64,000 bases of DNA from Phreatobacter stygius (GCF_005144885.1 NZ_CP039690.1:248001-312000), one strand, 5' to 3'. Counted from the stretch's first letter, positions 25,204 through 34,191 are shown. Made by a program: numbers and translations. Notes: generated from the letters alone by a model not told the origin.

Positions 25204-26757
25204 CTAGCTCTCGGCCGCCTCGCCGTGGACATCCTTCAAGATGACGTCATGGGCGCCACCCTCGCGGATGCTCACCGCGGAGGCCACCGTCAGCCGGGCG
25301 CGCTGGTAGAACTCGCGCAAGCTGAGCGCGCCGCAATTGCACAGGGTTGACCTGATCTTGGCGAGGCTCGCCTCGAGATTGTCGCGGAGCTTGCCGGCAT
25401 AGGGCACGTAGCTGTCGACGCCCTCCTCGAACATCAGCTTCTTTTTCCGGGCCAGGTCATCGCCGCTGCCATGGTCATAGCGTTGCCAGTTGCGCGCGCG
25501 ATTGCTGCCCTCGCCCCAATATTCCTTCATGAACTGGTTGTTGATCTGCACCTTGCGGCCGGGCGCCTCGTCGAAACGCGCGAAGTAGCGGCCGAGCATG
25601 ACGAAATCGGCGCCCATCGCGAGCGCCAGGGTGATGTGATAGTCCTGGCTGATGCCGCCGTCGGAACAGACCGGCACATAGATGCCGGTCTTGCGGAAAT
25701 AGTCGTCGCGCGCCTTGGCCACTTCGATCACCGCCGAGGCCTGGCCGCGGCCAATGCCCTTCTGCTCGCGCGTGATGCAGATCGAGCCGCCGCCGATGCC
25801 GACCTTGACGAAGTCGGCCCCGGCCTCGGCGAGATAGAGGAACCCCTCGCGGTCGACGACATTGCCGGCGCCGACATAACCCTGACCCGGATAGCTCGAC
25901 TTGATGAAGGCGATCGCGTCCGCCTGCCATTCCGAATAGCCGTCGGACGAATCGATGCACAGCACGTCGGCGCCGGCCGCCAGCAGGGCTGGAACCCGGT
26001 CCCGATAGTCGCGCGTGTTGATGCCGGCGCCGACGATCAGCCGCTTGTCCCGGTCGACATTTTCCAGCGGGTGTTCCTTGTGGGCGTCGTAGTCCTTGCG
26101 GAAGATCAGGTAGCGCAGGCGCTGCTCCGCATCGACCACCGGCAGGCAATTGACCTTGTGTTTCCAGATCAGGTCGTTGGCCGCCGGCAGGTCGATGCCG
26201 ATCTCGGCGCAATGGATGGCGGCGCGCGGCGTCATGATCTCGGTGACCGGCGTCGTCGGCGCGGTCTTGCCGCGGCGATAGTCGCGGCTGGTGATGATGC
26301 CGGCCAGCTTGCCGGTGGCCGTGCCGTCCTCGGTGATGGCGATGGTCGAATGGCCGGTCCGCTCGGTCAGCGCCACCACATCGGCAAAGGTCGCCTGCGG
26401 GTCCAGGTTTGAATCGCTGACCACGAACCCGGCCTTGTAGTTCTTCACGCGGCCGACCATGGCCACCTGGTCTTCGATGGCCTGGGAGCCGAACACGAAG
26501 GACAGGCCGCCGCAGCGCGCCAGCGCGATCGACAGCTCGTCGCCCGAGACCGACTGCATGAGCGCGCTGGTCACCGGAACATTGATCGTCAGCGGGGAGA
26601 GGCTGGCCTCGGGCAGGCCGCCGCCGGGGTCGGCCTTGAAGCGCACCACCGGCGCCAGCAGGCTCACCCGTTCGGGCAAGCAATCCCTGGCTGTCAGGTT
26701 CGGGATGAGCAGATATTCGCCGAAGGTCCGGCTCGGATGGTCGTATATATATGCCAT
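25204..26757 (-). CDS. guaB: IMP dehydrogenase, divergent (GSICITRE) type
   Basis: A 517-residue TIM-barrel enzyme with two CBS domains inserted at about residues 110-225. It oxidises IMP to XMP, the first step to GMP. The catalytic cysteine lies in [20 protein letters not shown], where most bacterial IMPDHs have GSICTTR. The C-terminal part [20 protein letters not shown] is complete, and the mobile-flap region follows. From memory this active-site form resembles kinetoplastid-type IMPDHs. A promoter of its own is likely, since no gene is close upstream on this strand. It may be a second IMPDH besides a standard guaB elsewhere. GMP reductase is an alternative, but the CBS domains argue for IMPDH. 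Confidence 0.85.
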   Translation of the reverse strand: MAYIYDHPSRTFGEYLLIPNLTARDCLPERVSLLAPVVRFKADPGGGLPEASLSPLTINVPVTSALMQSVSGDELSIALARCGGLSFVFGSQAIEDQVAMVGRVKNYKAGFVVSDSNLDPQATFADVVALTERTGHSTIAITEDGTATGKLAGIITSRDYRRGKTAPTTPVTEIMTPRAAIHCAEIGIDLPAANDLIWKHKVNCLPVVDAEQRLRYLIFRKDYDAHKEHPLENVDRDKRLIVGAGINTRDYRDRVPALLAAGADVLCIDSSDGYSEWQADAIAFIKSSYPGQGYVGAGNVVDREGFLYLAEAGADFVKVGIGGGSICITREQKGIGRGQASAVIEVAKARDDYFRKTGIYVPVCSDGGISQDYHITLALAMGADFVMLGRYFARFDEAPGRKVQINNQFMKEYWGEGSNRARNWQRYDHGSGDDLARKKKLMFEEGVDSYVPYAGKLRDNLEASLAKIRSTLCNCGALSLREFYQRARLTVASAVSIREGGAHDVILKDVHGEAAES

Positions 26758-26807
26758 GTCGTCGAATATTGTGCCGCCGGTGGCATGTCAATCGCCGTCC
26801 GGCGCGG

Positions 26808-27452
26808 TCAGCGCGACATCAGCAGGCGAACCCCGGCCAGGCCGAAAAACAGCGCGAGCGTGCCCTCGATCCCCCGGCGCGCCCGTTGGTACAGGCGGAC
26901 CATCGGCCGGGTCGAGAAGGCAAGCGCATAGCCGCCGAACACCACGATGCCGAGCAGCGCGCAGCCGCCGACGATCATCGGCAAGGTGCTGGACGGCGCG
27001 TCCGGTTTCAGGCCGAGCGACATGATGGCGATCCAGGCCAGCACGGCTTTCGGATTGCTGAGATGCATCAGCAGGCCGCGCCGGTAGAGCCGGCCGAAAT
27101 CGGGCCGCCCGGCCGCCGGCTCGGCAACGGCCGCCGGCTTCGACGCCGAAAACGCGGCGCGCGCCGATTTCCACCCGAGATAGATCAGATAGAGGCCGCC
27201 GGCGATCTTGATGGCGGTCAGGGCATTGGCATAGCTCGCCAGGATCGCCGAGATGCCGGTCGCGGCGAGCCCCGCCCAGAATATCGAGCCCGAGATGACG
27301 CCGGCCGCCAGCACCAGTGCCGGCACGCGCCCGCGGCTCATCGCCACCCCCATGATCGCCATGTTGCTCGGCCCCGGGCTGGCGGTCGCGATCACATAGG
27401 CCGCATAGACCAGCGCGATCTGTTGGACCTGCTCCATCGTGATGCTCGCCAT
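26808..27452 (-). CDS. LysE family amino acid exporter
   Basis: A 214-residue inner-membrane protein with six hydrophobic segments. The RhtB/LysE signature is clear: YVIATASPGPSNMAIMGVAM at the N-terminus, LYLIYLGWKSARAA in the middle and LLMHLSNPKAVLAWIAIMSL after it. It exports amino acids or derivatives. AAGGAG precedes the ATG. It follows the RidA gene on the same strand by about 100 bp, so a shared transcript for amine/amino acid detoxification is possible. Confidence 0.88.
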   Translation of the reverse strand: MASITMEQVQQIALVYAAYVIATASPGPSNMAIMGVAMSRGRVPALVLAAGVISGSIFWAGLAATGISAILASYANALTAIKIAGGLYLIYLGWKSARAAFSASKPAAVAEPAAGRPDFGRLYRRGLLMHLSNPKAVLAWIAIMSLGLKPDAPSSTLPMIVGGCALLGIVVFGGYALAFSTRPMVRLYQRARRGIEGTLALFFGLAGVRLLMSR

Positions 27453-27552
27453 TCTCGGGGTCTCCTTGCCGGCGTGACAGTGCGTGAGACCGGCACGCCA
27501 AGCCCATCATGCCGCGAGGCCGCCGCCCGGCGCCAGCCGGGCCCGCCCGATA

Positions 27553-28035
27553 TCAGCCATGCCGCGGGAGCGGCGCGAAGGCGACCGTCTTGATCTCCAC
27601 CAGGCCGCCATCCGGGTTCAGGTCGGCCACCGCCAGTTCCACCGCGACGGGATAGGGGCTTGAGAAGAATTCGTCGCGCACGCCGGCAATGGCCGCCAAT
27701 TGCCCTGCCTTGTCGAGCGCCAGCCGGCCGCTGCCGAAGACGTGGAACATCTGCAGCTCGATGACGTCGGCCATCACCGCGTCGCAGGCGGCGAGCAGGT
27801 TTTCGATCTGCCGGAACACCTGGCGCAGCTCGTCGCGGAAGGCTTGCCCGCTCATTGGCGCCGGCTGCCGGTTGCAGGCGACGATGCCCGAGAGATAGAC
27901 GAAGTCGCCGACACGGCGGGCCGGCGCATAATGAAACTGGTCGACATCGGCCTGCAGATCGGCCGGCACGACGACCTTGCCGGTCGCCGTCGCGATGTGA
28001 CGCATCGCCTGTGTCGTCTGATTGTCCATTGCCAT
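27553..28035 (-). CDS. RidA (YjgF/UK114) family protein
   Basis: A 160-residue protein of the Rid family, which deaminates reactive enamine/imine intermediates or degrades related compounds in the cytoplasm. Family segments seen are GDFVYLSGIVACNR, a central QIENLLAACDAVMADVIELQ and the C-terminal SPYPVAVELAVADLNPDG. The canonical RidA arginine near the end is not obvious, so this may be a Rid subgroup with another activity. The ATG at 28035 has AAAGG before it; a TTG at 28050 adds five residues. A 15-bp perfect inverted repeat lies 58 bp upstream. Confidence 0.82.
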   Translation of the reverse strand: MAMDNQTTQAMRHIATATGKVVVPADLQADVDQFHYAPARRVGDFVYLSGIVACNRQPAPMSGQAFRDELRQVFRQIENLLAACDAVMADVIELQMFHVFGSGRLALDKAGQLAAIAGVRDEFFSSPYPVAVELAVADLNPDGGLVEIKTVAFAPLPRHG

Positions 28036-28092
28036 GACCTTTGATCCCAACCGTCGCGCAGCCGGCCGGTCACCCTTGACCGGACCGCCCTG

Positions 28093-28130
28093 CGCTCCAT
28101 TTATGTAGCCAAAATTACATAAATGGAGCG
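28093..28130. promoter_or_regulatory. Perfect 15-bp inverted repeat, probable operator of the ridA-like gene
   Basis: CGCTCCATTTATGTA and its exact complement TACATAAATGGAGCG are separated by 8 bp. The AT-rich core (TTATGTA...TACATAA) suits a GntR- or MarR-type operator. It lies 58 bp upstream of the RidA gene and 52 bp downstream of the clpP stop. There is no T tract, so a terminator is less likely. Confidence 0.6.
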
Positions 28131-28181
28131 ATGAAGGAATTCAAGCGCCTGACCGTGCCGATGAGGCGGCCGTCACGGACG

Positions 28182-28808
28182 TCACCTGGCGCTGGCGCCG
28201 AGCGCCTCGGCCTCGTCGCGCGAGGCGATGACCGTGTCGACCAGCCCCCAGGCCTTGGCCTCCTCGGCGCTCATGAAATGGTCGCGGTCGAGGGTCTTTT
28301 CGACCTCCTCGTAGGAGCGCCCGCAATGGCGGGCATAGAGGCTGGTGACCCGCTTCTTGGTCTGCAGCATCTCCTCGGCATGGATCAGGATGTCGGAGGC
28401 CTGGCCCTGATAGCCGCCGAGCGGCTGGTGGACGTGCAGGCTGGCATTGGGCAGGGCGGCGCGATGGCCGGGCTCGCCGGCCATCAGCAGGAACGACCCC
28501 ATCGAGCGGGCCGTGCCCATGCACAGCGTCGCCACCGGGCTCTTGATGAACTGCATGGTGTCGTAGATCGCCAGGCCGCTGGTGATCACCCCGCCGGGCG
28601 AGTTGATATACATCGAGATCGGCTTTTTCGGGTTTTCCGATTCCAGGAACAGCAATTGCGCGCAGATCAGCGCCGCCATGCCGTCCTGCACCTCGCCGTT
28701 CAGGAAGACGATGCGTTCGCGCAGCAGGCGCGAATAGATGTCGAACGACCTCTCGCCGCGGCTGGACTGCTCGACGACCATCGGGACAAGCTGCATCATG
28801 TCGCGCAT
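28182..28808 (-). CDS. clpP: ATP-dependent Clp protease proteolytic subunit (ClpP paralogue)
   Basis: A 208-residue serine peptidase that forms the ClpP barrel and works with ClpX or ClpA. The catalytic triad is intact: Ser in [14 protein letters not shown], His in [12 protein letters not shown], Asp in [14 protein letters not shown]. The region before the Ser (GTARSMG) differs from the usual GQAASMG and suggests a secondary paralogue. The gene is not next to clpX, tig or lon. Start at 28808 (MRDMMQLVP); the frame runs upstream through the next gene without a better start. Confidence 0.88.
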   Translation of the reverse strand: MRDMMQLVPMVVEQSSRGERSFDIYSRLLRERIVFLNGEVQDGMAALICAQLLFLESENPKKPISMYINSPGGVITSGLAIYDTMQFIKSPVATLCMGTARSMGSFLLMAGEPGHRAALPNASLHVHQPLGGYQGQASDILIHAEEMLQTKKRVTSLYARHCGRSYEEVEKTLDRDHFMSAEEAKAWGLVDTVIASRDEAEALGASAR

Positions 28809-28849
28809 GGCGAACCACTCCTCGATCGAACTGAAAGACTGAAACGGCG

Positions 28850-29254
28850 TCAGGCGGCGCGCAGCATCAGCGGCGTGTTGCTGTTCGCCGCGCCGGCGGG
28901 CGCCAAGGCCTGGACCGGCACCCCGACCACATGGACGATGCCGAGCGTCGTGCCGCCTGCCGCGTTGGCGTCGAGCCGGAAGGTCACGACACTGTCGGGC
29001 AGCCCGCCGCCGGCCTCGCGCCAGCGGTAGCGGATCCACTGGCCGGGCTCGCAATCCAGCACGTCGAGGCGGACCGCCGGCGGCCGCTGCGTCGCCTCCG
29101 TCCCGGGCCTCGGCCCGGCCGGCCGCGCCGGCAGCCAGCGCTCGACCAGTTCCGGCACGGTCAGCGCCCGCCAGACCTTGGCGAGCGGCGCCTCCAGCTC
29201 GACTTCGAAGCTCAGCGCGGCCGGGTCTTCATGCGTCTCGCTCGGCTGCTTCAT
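28850..29254 (-). CDS. SRPBCC (AHSA1-like) domain protein
   Basis: A 134-residue protein of the START/Bet v1-like SRPBCC fold. It has the typical opening [20 protein letters not shown] followed by LVERWL, and a GQWIRYRW strand. Such small proteins bind hydrophobic ligands and are often paired with ArsR regulators. The ATG overlaps the stop of the ArsR gene by 4 bp (ATGA), so the two are translated together. The ligand is unknown. Confidence 0.82.
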   Translation of the reverse strand: MKQPSETHEDPAALSFEVELEAPLAKVWRALTVPELVERWLPARPAGPRPGTEATQRPPAVRLDVLDCEPGQWIRYRWREAGGGLPDSVVTFRLDANAAGGTTLGIVHVVGVPVQALAPAGAANSNTPLMLRAA

Positions 29255-29565
29255 TGGTCCATTTCCTTCAGAAGCTGTTTCAGCGCCTCGACGCGCTCCG
29301 GCCAGAAGGCGCGGTAGCGCTGGAGCCATTCGAACATCTGCGCCAACCCGTCCGGATTGACCCGGTAATTGACATGGCGACCCTGGCGCCGCTCGACCAC
29401 CAGGCCGGCCTGGCGCAGCACGCCCAGATGTTGCGACATCGCCGGCTGGGATATGCCGGAGCCGGCGCGCAATTCGGTGGCGTTTTTTTCGCCGTCGGCC
29501 AGCCGCTCGAAAACCGCGCGGCGGGTCGGGTCGGCAAGCGCTCGGAAGATCTCGGCATCGGACAT
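29251..29565 (-). CDS. ArsR-family winged-helix regulator
   Basis: A 104-residue winged-helix protein. The N-terminus IFRALADPTRRAVFERLADG and recognition helix GISQPAMSQHLGVLRQAG are typical of the ArsR/SmtB group that pairs with SRPBCC proteins. No cysteine metal-binding motif is visible, so it is probably not a metal sensor. It is the first gene of a two-gene operon with the SRPBCC gene and likely controls its own promoter, though I could not pick out an operator in the 281 bp upstream. Confidence 0.88.
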   Translation of the reverse strand: MSDAEIFRALADPTRRAVFERLADGEKNATELRAGSGISQPAMSQHLGVLRQAGLVVERRQGRHVNYRVNPDGLAQMFEWLQRYRAFWPERVEALKQLLKEMDQ

Positions 29566-29846
29566 GCCAATACATAGGCACAGACTTATGTGATTCACAA
29601 GCCCGCGACAGGCCGGGCGAAATGGGGGCGCCATCCAGCCCGTTCTCGACACAATCGTGGAGCCTGATGGGATTGCCATGCGGCCGCCGGACGCGGCATC
29701 ATGACGGGCACGTGACTTTTCGGCGCAAGGGGGATGCAAACACCCGGATCGACTCTATATTGTAGAAGGGCAGATATTCGGCTCGTGTACGGCGGTTTAC
29801 CTGCTCCGTATCGCTGTGGAATGCCTTTGAAGTGATGGAGGTCTAG

Positions 29847-30212
29847 ATGAAATTAGACGATATCGATCGCGTCATCTTGGTCAAAAGCGCAGACGTCGAG
29901 CTCGGAAGCGCCCTGCCCCAACACGTACGCGAATCCATCACTCGTGTTGCCCGCAAATACTTCGGAGAGTTGACCGCGGCTTCGGTCTATTTCAGCCATG
30001 AAGGCCCGTCCATCCGCAGCACATTCAACGTGCAGATGGGTTCGCTCAAGATGATCTCGGCCTCGAGCCTGGCGCCGGACTGCTACCAGGCCTTCGACAT
30101 GGCGCTCGACAAGGCGGCGAAGCAGTTGCGCCGCAAGAAGCGCGAGCTTCGGGACACCCGGCCCGGCCGGCCGAACAAGCTGACGATCCCCTTCGAAAAC
30201 CCCCGGATCTGA
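29847..30212 (+). CDS. Ribosome hibernation factor, HPF/RaiA family (short form)
   Basis: A 121-residue protein of the RaiA/HPF fold (beta-alpha-beta-beta-beta-alpha), which binds the 30S decoding region and blocks translation in slow growth. The final helix ALDKAAKQLRRKKRELRD, rich in Lys and Arg, and the preceding CYQAFDMAL are characteristic. There is no C-terminal dimerisation domain, so it is not the long HPF common in Alphaproteobacteria. It may be an accessory copy. GGAGG precedes the ATG. The upstream region is relatively AT-rich (CTATATTGTAGAAG near 29753). Confidence 0.75.
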   Translation: MKLDDIDRVILVKSADVELGSALPQHVRESITRVARKYFGELTAASVYFSHEGPSIRSTFNVQMGSLKMISASSLAPDCYQAFDMALDKAAKQLRRKKRELRDTRPGRPNKLTIPFENPRI

Positions 30213-30265
30213 GCCGGCGGCGCGAGGCGCCGGGCTTGATCAAGCCGCCTCGATCATGCGGTTGT

Positions 30266-30291
30266 GGATGCCCTTTTCCAAAAGGGCATCC
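30266..30291. repeat. Short perfect palindrome after the hibernation factor gene
   Basis: GGATGCCCTTTT and AAAAGGGCATCC flank two bases, giving an 11- to 12-bp stem 54 bp downstream of the stop at 30212. No T run follows, so it may be a transcript-end hairpin or processing site rather than a classical terminator. Confidence 0.55.
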
Positions 30292-30318
30292 CGGTGCGTT
30301 CCGCGCGGGCCGGCAACC

Positions 30319-30507
30319 ATGTCCGTGTCCATCTTCAATCGTCATGCCGCTTTCGCATGCTGCCTCGTCTTCGCGATCGCCTCGATCCCGCTCCTGAAGG
30401 TCTGGATCTGGCTCTGGCCGTTGACGCGGATCGCCATCCCGCTGCCCCTCATCGGGTTTGCGATCTCTGGCAGCCTGACCATGCGGGGCTGCGCAACTGC
30501 CCAGTGA
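30319..30507 (+). CDS. Possible small membrane protein
   Basis: A frame of 62 residues with one or two hydrophobic stretches (AAFACCLVFAIASIPLLKVW and IAIPLPLIGFAISGSL). I do not recognise it and the ribosome site is weak. It sits in the 470-bp space between the hibernation factor and bioR, which otherwise holds the palindrome at 30266 and the BioR operator. It may not be real. Confidence 0.3.
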   Translation: MSVSIFNRHAAFACCLVFAIASIPLLKVWIWLWPLTRIAIPLPLIGFAISGSLTMRGCATAQ

Positions 30508-30670
30508 TTGGCCCTATCCGCCACGCTCATCGCGCCGCCATCGGCGCCAGACGCGCACCCAGGCCACGCAAGCAAGGCGGCTCCGTCGGCAGCCACTGAG
30601 ATCCGCGCGCCGTCGCCAACGCCGCTTCCGCCGCGGGCTCGCGCCGGCTCGACAGAGCTCTCCGGAAAAA

Positions 30671-30680
30671 TTATCTATAA
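30671..30680 (+). promoter_or_regulatory. BioR operator upstream of bioR
   Basis: TTATCTATAA is the BioR-type operator (TTATMKATAA) known from alphaproteobacterial biotin genes. It ends 3 bp before the bioR ATG, so BioR probably represses itself by blocking transcription or initiation there. Confidence 0.85.
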
Positions 30681-30683
30681 TCC

Positions 30684-31352
30684 ATGCCCAAGGACAAAGA
30701 CGAGACCATCGCCCTTCGCATCAGCCGGACTTTGGCCGAGCGCATCATCTCAGGCCTGCTGGAACCCGGCGCCCGCCTGCGCCAGGACCATGTCGCCGAG
30801 GAGTTCGGCGCCAGCCATGTGCCGGTGCGCGAGGCCTTCCGCCGCCTCGAGGCGCAGGGGCTCGCCGTCAGCGAGCCGCGGCGTGGCGTCAGGGTGGCGA
30901 GCTTCGACCTCGGCGAGGTCAGGGAGGTTGCCGAAATGCGGGCGGCGCTCGAGGTGCTGGCGCTCCGCCATGCCGCGCCGCACCTGACATCGGCCATTCT
31001 CGACCGCGCCGAGGAGGCCACCCGCGCCGGCGACAAGTCCCGCGACGTCCGCTCCTGGGAAGAGGCCAATCGCAGCTTCCACCGGTTGATTCTGGCACCT
31101 TGCGGCATGCCGCGCCTGCTCGCCGCCATTGACGACCTGCACGCCGCCAGCGCCCGTTTCCTGTTCGCCACCTGGCGCTCCGACTGGGAGGTCAGGACCG
31201 ATCACGACCACCGGGCGATCCTGGTCGCCCTGCGCCAGGGCCAGATCGAGGCGGCCACCGCCGTGCTCGCCCGCCACGTCCAGTGGATCGGCCAGAAACC
31301 GGTCACCTCGGCCTCCGGCACGACCCGCAACGGCTTCGCCATTGTCGGCTGA
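30684..31352 (+). CDS. bioR: GntR-family biotin regulator BioR
   Basis: A 222-residue regulator with an N-terminal winged helix (GASHVPVREAFRRLEAQG) and an all-helical FCD ligand domain (MRAALEVLALRHAAPHL onwards). Several GntR subfamilies look alike. The identification as BioR rests on two TTATCTATAA-type operators, one at its own start and one upstream of bioY-bioB, plus the adjacent biotin genes. BioR represses biotin synthesis and uptake in Alphaproteobacteria that lack a DNA-binding BirA. Confidence 0.9.
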   Translation: MPKDKDETIALRISRTLAERIISGLLEPGARLRQDHVAEEFGASHVPVREAFRRLEAQGLAVSEPRRGVRVASFDLGEVREVAEMRAALEVLALRHAAPHLTSAILDRAEEATRAGDKSRDVRSWEEANRSFHRLILAPCGMPRLLAAIDDLHAASARFLFATWRSDWEVRTDHDHRAILVALRQGQIEAATAVLARHVQWIGQKPVTSASGTTRNGFAIVG

Positions 31353-31425
31353 GCCGCCCTCATCCCAATGATAGAGTTGCCCTGTCATAGATTATGAGGA
31401 TTAGTTTAGAGATACAGAATCGAAA

Positions 31426-31435
31426 TTATAGATAA
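31426..31435 (+). promoter_or_regulatory. BioR operator upstream of bioY-bioB
   Basis: TTATAGATAA, the reverse complement orientation of the BioR-type site, lies 30 bp upstream of the bioY ATG, inside an AT-rich stretch (31390-31440) unlike the surrounding GC-rich DNA and likely to be the promoter. Confidence 0.85.
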
Positions 31436-31465
31436 TTTTGATCCTGTCCCTCTGAAGGAGCTCTC

Positions 31466-32044
31466 ATGACCAGCCCATCCCTGATGCTCGGCGCCCGCCA
31501 GCGCCTGCCCGCGGCCTTGCGCTTCGGGCTTGTCACCGTGGCCGGCGTCGCCCTGATGACGCTCAGCGCCAAGGTCCAGATCCCGTTCTGGCCGGTGCCG
31601 ATGACCCTCCACACGCTCGCCGTCATGGCCTTCGCCGTGGCCTTCGGCCCGCGCCAGGCCACCGCGATCTTTGTGGCCTACCTGGCGGCCGGCGCCAGCG
31701 GCCTGCCGGTCTTTTCCGGCTCGCCGGCCCGTGGCGTCGGGTTAACCTATATGGCCGGCCCAACCGGCGGCTATCTCCTCGGCTATTTGCTGGCGACCCC
31801 GTTGGTCGGCGTCCTGGCGGCCGGCCGCGCCACCCTCGGGCGGATCGGCGCCATGCTGGCCGGCCTGGCGCTGGTCTATGGCTGCGGCCTTGCCTGGCTC
31901 GCCCTGTCGGTGCCCGCGGGTCGCCTGCTGGCGCTCGGCCTCAGTCCGTTCATCCTGGGCGACCTCGTCAAGATCGGCATCGTCGCGGCCGCCGCGCCGC
32001 TGGTCATCAGGCTTGCCGGCCGCTTTGCGCAGGTGCGGTCATGA
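31466..32044 (+). CDS. bioY: Biotin transporter substrate-binding component BioY
   Basis: A 192-residue, six-helix membrane protein, the S component that binds biotin in an ECF-type transporter or transports alone. Family marks are [20 protein letters not shown] near residue 35 and [20 protein letters not shown] near residue 95. GAAGGAG precedes the ATG. The gene overlaps bioB by 4 bp (ATGA), and the BioR site lies upstream. Genes for the ECF ATPases BioM/BioN are not in the window. Confidence 0.95.
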   Translation: MTSPSLMLGARQRLPAALRFGLVTVAGVALMTLSAKVQIPFWPVPMTLHTLAVMAFAVAFGPRQATAIFVAYLAAGASGLPVFSGSPARGVGLTYMAGPTGGYLLGYLLATPLVGVLAAGRATLGRIGAMLAGLALVYGCGLAWLALSVPAGRLLALGLSPFILGDLVKIGIVAAAAPLVIRLAGRFAQVRS

Positions 32045-33072
32045 CCGCGGCCGACGGCACCAGCCGCCAAGACTCCACGACTCGTCACGACTGGACCACC
32101 GACGAAATCCTCGCCCTGCACGAGCTGCCGCTGCTCGAACTGGTCGGCCGCGCCAATGCGGTGCATCGCCGGCACCACGACCCGAACGCCGTGCAGCGCG
32201 CCAGCCTGCTCAGCATCAAGACCGGCGGCTGTCCGGAGGATTGCGCCTATTGCCCGCAATCGGCGTTTCACCGCGAGGTCGAGCTGAGCCGCGACCGCCT
32301 GATGGACCCGGACAGCGTCGTCGCGTTGGCCGCCACCGCCAAGGCCGCCGGCGCCGAGCGGTTCTGCATGGGCGCGGCCTGGCGCCAGGTGCGCGACGGC
32401 CGCGAGTTCGACGCCGTGCTTGCCATGGTCAGGGGCGTGCGGGCGCTCGGCATGGAAGCCTGCGTCACGCTCGGCATGCTGCAGCCGCACCAGGCCCGCC
32501 GGCTCGCCGAGGCCGGCCTCACCGCCTATAACCACAACCTCGACACCAGCCCGGAATATTACCCGAGCATCATCACCACCCGGACCTATGAGGATCGGCT
32601 GAAGACGCTCGCAACCGTCCGGGCGGAGGGCATCGCGCTCTGCTGCGGTGGCATTATCGGCATGGGCGAGACGGCGCGCGACCGGGCCTCCATGCTGCAG
32701 GTCCTGGCCGGCTTCGCGCCGCACCCCGAAAGCGTGCCGATCAACGCCCTGGTGCCGGTGCCGGGCACGCCGCTCGGCAAGCGCCGGCGCATCGACCCGC
32801 TCGAACTGGTGCGCATGGTGGCGACCGCCCGGCTGACCATGCCGCGGTCGATCGTGCGGCTGTCGGCCGGGCGCGCCAATCTCAACCGCGAAGCGCAGAT
32901 CCTGTGCTTCGTCGCCGGCGCCAATTCGATGTTCTACGGCGAGACGCTGCTGATCACGCCCAATGCCGATACCGGCGAGGACGCGGCGCTGCTGCAGGCC
33001 CTCGGCGCCAGGCCCGGCGGCGACGGCGCTCGCCCTGCCCCGCCGGCCCATGCCGAAGCCCGCGCCGGCTGA
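32041..33072 (+). CDS. bioB: Biotin synthase BioB
   Basis: A 343-residue radical SAM enzyme that inserts sulfur into dethiobiotin, the last step of biotin synthesis. The 4Fe-4S ligands are in [16 protein letters not shown] (CxxxCxxC). Other blocks are present: [15 protein letters not shown], and [11 protein letters not shown]-like [11 protein letters not shown]. Arg of the 2Fe-2S site lies in [10 protein letters not shown]. The rest of the biotin pathway (bioF, bioA, bioD) is not in the window. Coupled to bioY by overlap. Confidence 0.97.
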   Translation: MTAADGTSRQDSTTRHDWTTDEILALHELPLLELVGRANAVHRRHHDPNAVQRASLLSIKTGGCPEDCAYCPQSAFHREVELSRDRLMDPDSVVALAATAKAAGAERFCMGAAWRQVRDGREFDAVLAMVRGVRALGMEACVTLGMLQPHQARRLAEAGLTAYNHNLDTSPEYYPSIITTRTYEDRLKTLATVRAEGIALCCGGIIGMGETARDRASMLQVLAGFAPHPESVPINALVPVPGTPLGKRRRIDPLELVRMVATARLTMPRSIVRLSAGRANLNREAQILCFVAGANSMFYGETLLITPNADTGEDAALLQALGARPGGDGARPAPPAHAEARAG

Positions 33073-33116
33073 ACCGCGCGGGTATGAGATGCAAGATGTT
33101 GCGGAACGAAAAAATG

Positions 33117-33148
33117 AAGCCCTTCCGGCCGCCTGGCCGGAAGGGCTT
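33117..33148. terminator. Bidirectional terminator between bioB and dksA
   Basis: A perfect 14-bp stem AAGCCCTTCCGGCC / GGCCGGAAGGGCTT with loop GCCT lies between the convergent bioB and dksA genes. A run of A's precedes it on the plus strand (33108-33114), which gives U's for the minus-strand transcript. Confidence 0.85.
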
Positions 33149-33157
33149 GGTTATCGG

Positions 33158-33574
33158 TTATTCGTCGCGGTAGACCCGCTCGCGCCGTTCGTGGCGTTCC
33201 TGCGCTTCCAGCGACAGGGTCGCGATCGGCCGGGCTTCCAGCCGCTTCAGCGAGATCGGTTCGCCGGTCTCCTCGCAGAAGCCGTAGGTGTTGTCGTCGA
33301 TCCGGGAGATCGCCGCGTCGATCTTGGCGATCAGCTTGCGCTGCCGGTCGCGCGCCCTGAGTTCGATCGCCCGGTCGGTTTCCGAGGAAGCACGATCGGC
33401 GATGTCAGGGTGATTCTGGTTTTCGTCCTGCAGGTTTTGAAGCGTTTCCTTGGCTTCGCGCAGGATGTCGTCTTTCCATGCCAGGAGCTTTTTGCGGAAA
33501 TATTCGCGTTGCCGTTCGTTCATGAACGGCTCCGTATCCGTGGGGCGGTAATCCGCTTCCAACACCAAAGTCAT
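33158..33574 (-). CDS. dksA: RNA polymerase-binding transcription factor DksA
   Basis: A 138-residue coiled-coil secondary-channel factor that works with ppGpp to reprogram transcription. The N-terminal part (FMNERQREYFRKKLLAWKDD), the coiled coil, and the C-terminal zinc-finger region FCEETGEPISLKRLEA are clear. Only one of the four zinc cysteines remains, the usual state in many alphaproteobacterial DksA proteins. Start at 33574 (MTLVLEAD); the frame continues upstream without support. It shares the terminator at 33117 with bioB. Confidence 0.95.
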   Translation of the reverse strand: MTLVLEADYRPTDTEPFMNERQREYFRKKLLAWKDDILREAKETLQNLQDENQNHPDIADRASSETDRAIELRARDRQRKLIAKIDAAISRIDDNTYGFCEETGEPISLKRLEARPIATLSLEAQERHERRERVYRDE

Positions 33575-33750
33575 CAACGAACCCCTCAATGAATCGCGAC
33601 TATTAGACGCGTTTCGGGGCGCCTCATAGCATTGGCCCAGGGGGCAGACAACCGCAAAACCGGTCATCGAACCGTCACGCCCCGGCGTGGTTCACAAGCG
33701 CGGTTGATATATCGGGGATTTTCCGGGTCCGGATATCGATCCATTGACCC

Positions 33751-34191
33751 TCAGGATACGGCCCGCGCCGCCTCACGCTTGGCGATCTCGACCTGGGCCC
33801 TCAGGTCGATCTCGGCGAGCACGCCGTCGAGCCCGTCATCGCCCGAAGCCTCGAGTTTCGCCGCGGTCAGGCCGCGCAGCTTCAGGAGCACCGCCGGCAT
33901 CGGCTCGCCGGACAGGAGCGCCAGCTTCAGGTCGTCGAGCAGGCCGAGCGCATCATGGCCGCGCTTCATCGCCCGCCGGCGTTTCTCGCGCCGGTCGTCG
34001 GGCATCATGCCCTGCACGGCAAGCAAGGTCTCGAGCCCGGCTGCGGCCATGCCCGGCCGCGCGGCCTCGGCCCGCGGCGTGTCGCTTTTCGCGCCGCCTG
34101 GCAGTTCGAATGCGGATCGGGGACGATCGGTACGCGCGGCAACCTGCGTCGACTGGACAGCGCCCAGCGGCGGCGTCGTCGGGATGCGCAT
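33751..34191 (-). CDS. fliX: Flagellar assembly regulator FliX
   Basis: A 146-residue protein. In Caulobacter FliX couples basal body assembly to activation of FlbD, the sigma54 activator of class III genes. The helical C-terminal part LDDLKLALLSGEPMPAVLLK and DLRAQVEIAKREAARA match the family. Start at 34191 has GGGGGAG before it; the longer frame to 34335 has no such site. It is divergent from flgI, and its upstream region carries a perfect TTAA-N7-TTAA box and an ftr-like palindrome. Confidence 0.88.
   Translation of the reverse strand: MRIPTTPPLGAVQSTQVAARTDRPRSAFELPGGAKSDTPRAEAARPGMAAAGLETLLAVQGMMPDDRREKRRRAMKRGHDALGLLDDLKLALLSGEPMPAVLLKLRGLTAAKLEASGDDGLDGVLAEIDLRAQVEIAKREAARAVS

Noticed and set aside
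28131-29030. Open frame of 299 codons on the plus strand beginning near the palindrome at 28093
   Set aside because: It runs antisense to clpP and the SRPBCC gene. The palindrome is better assigned to the RidA gene on the minus strand.
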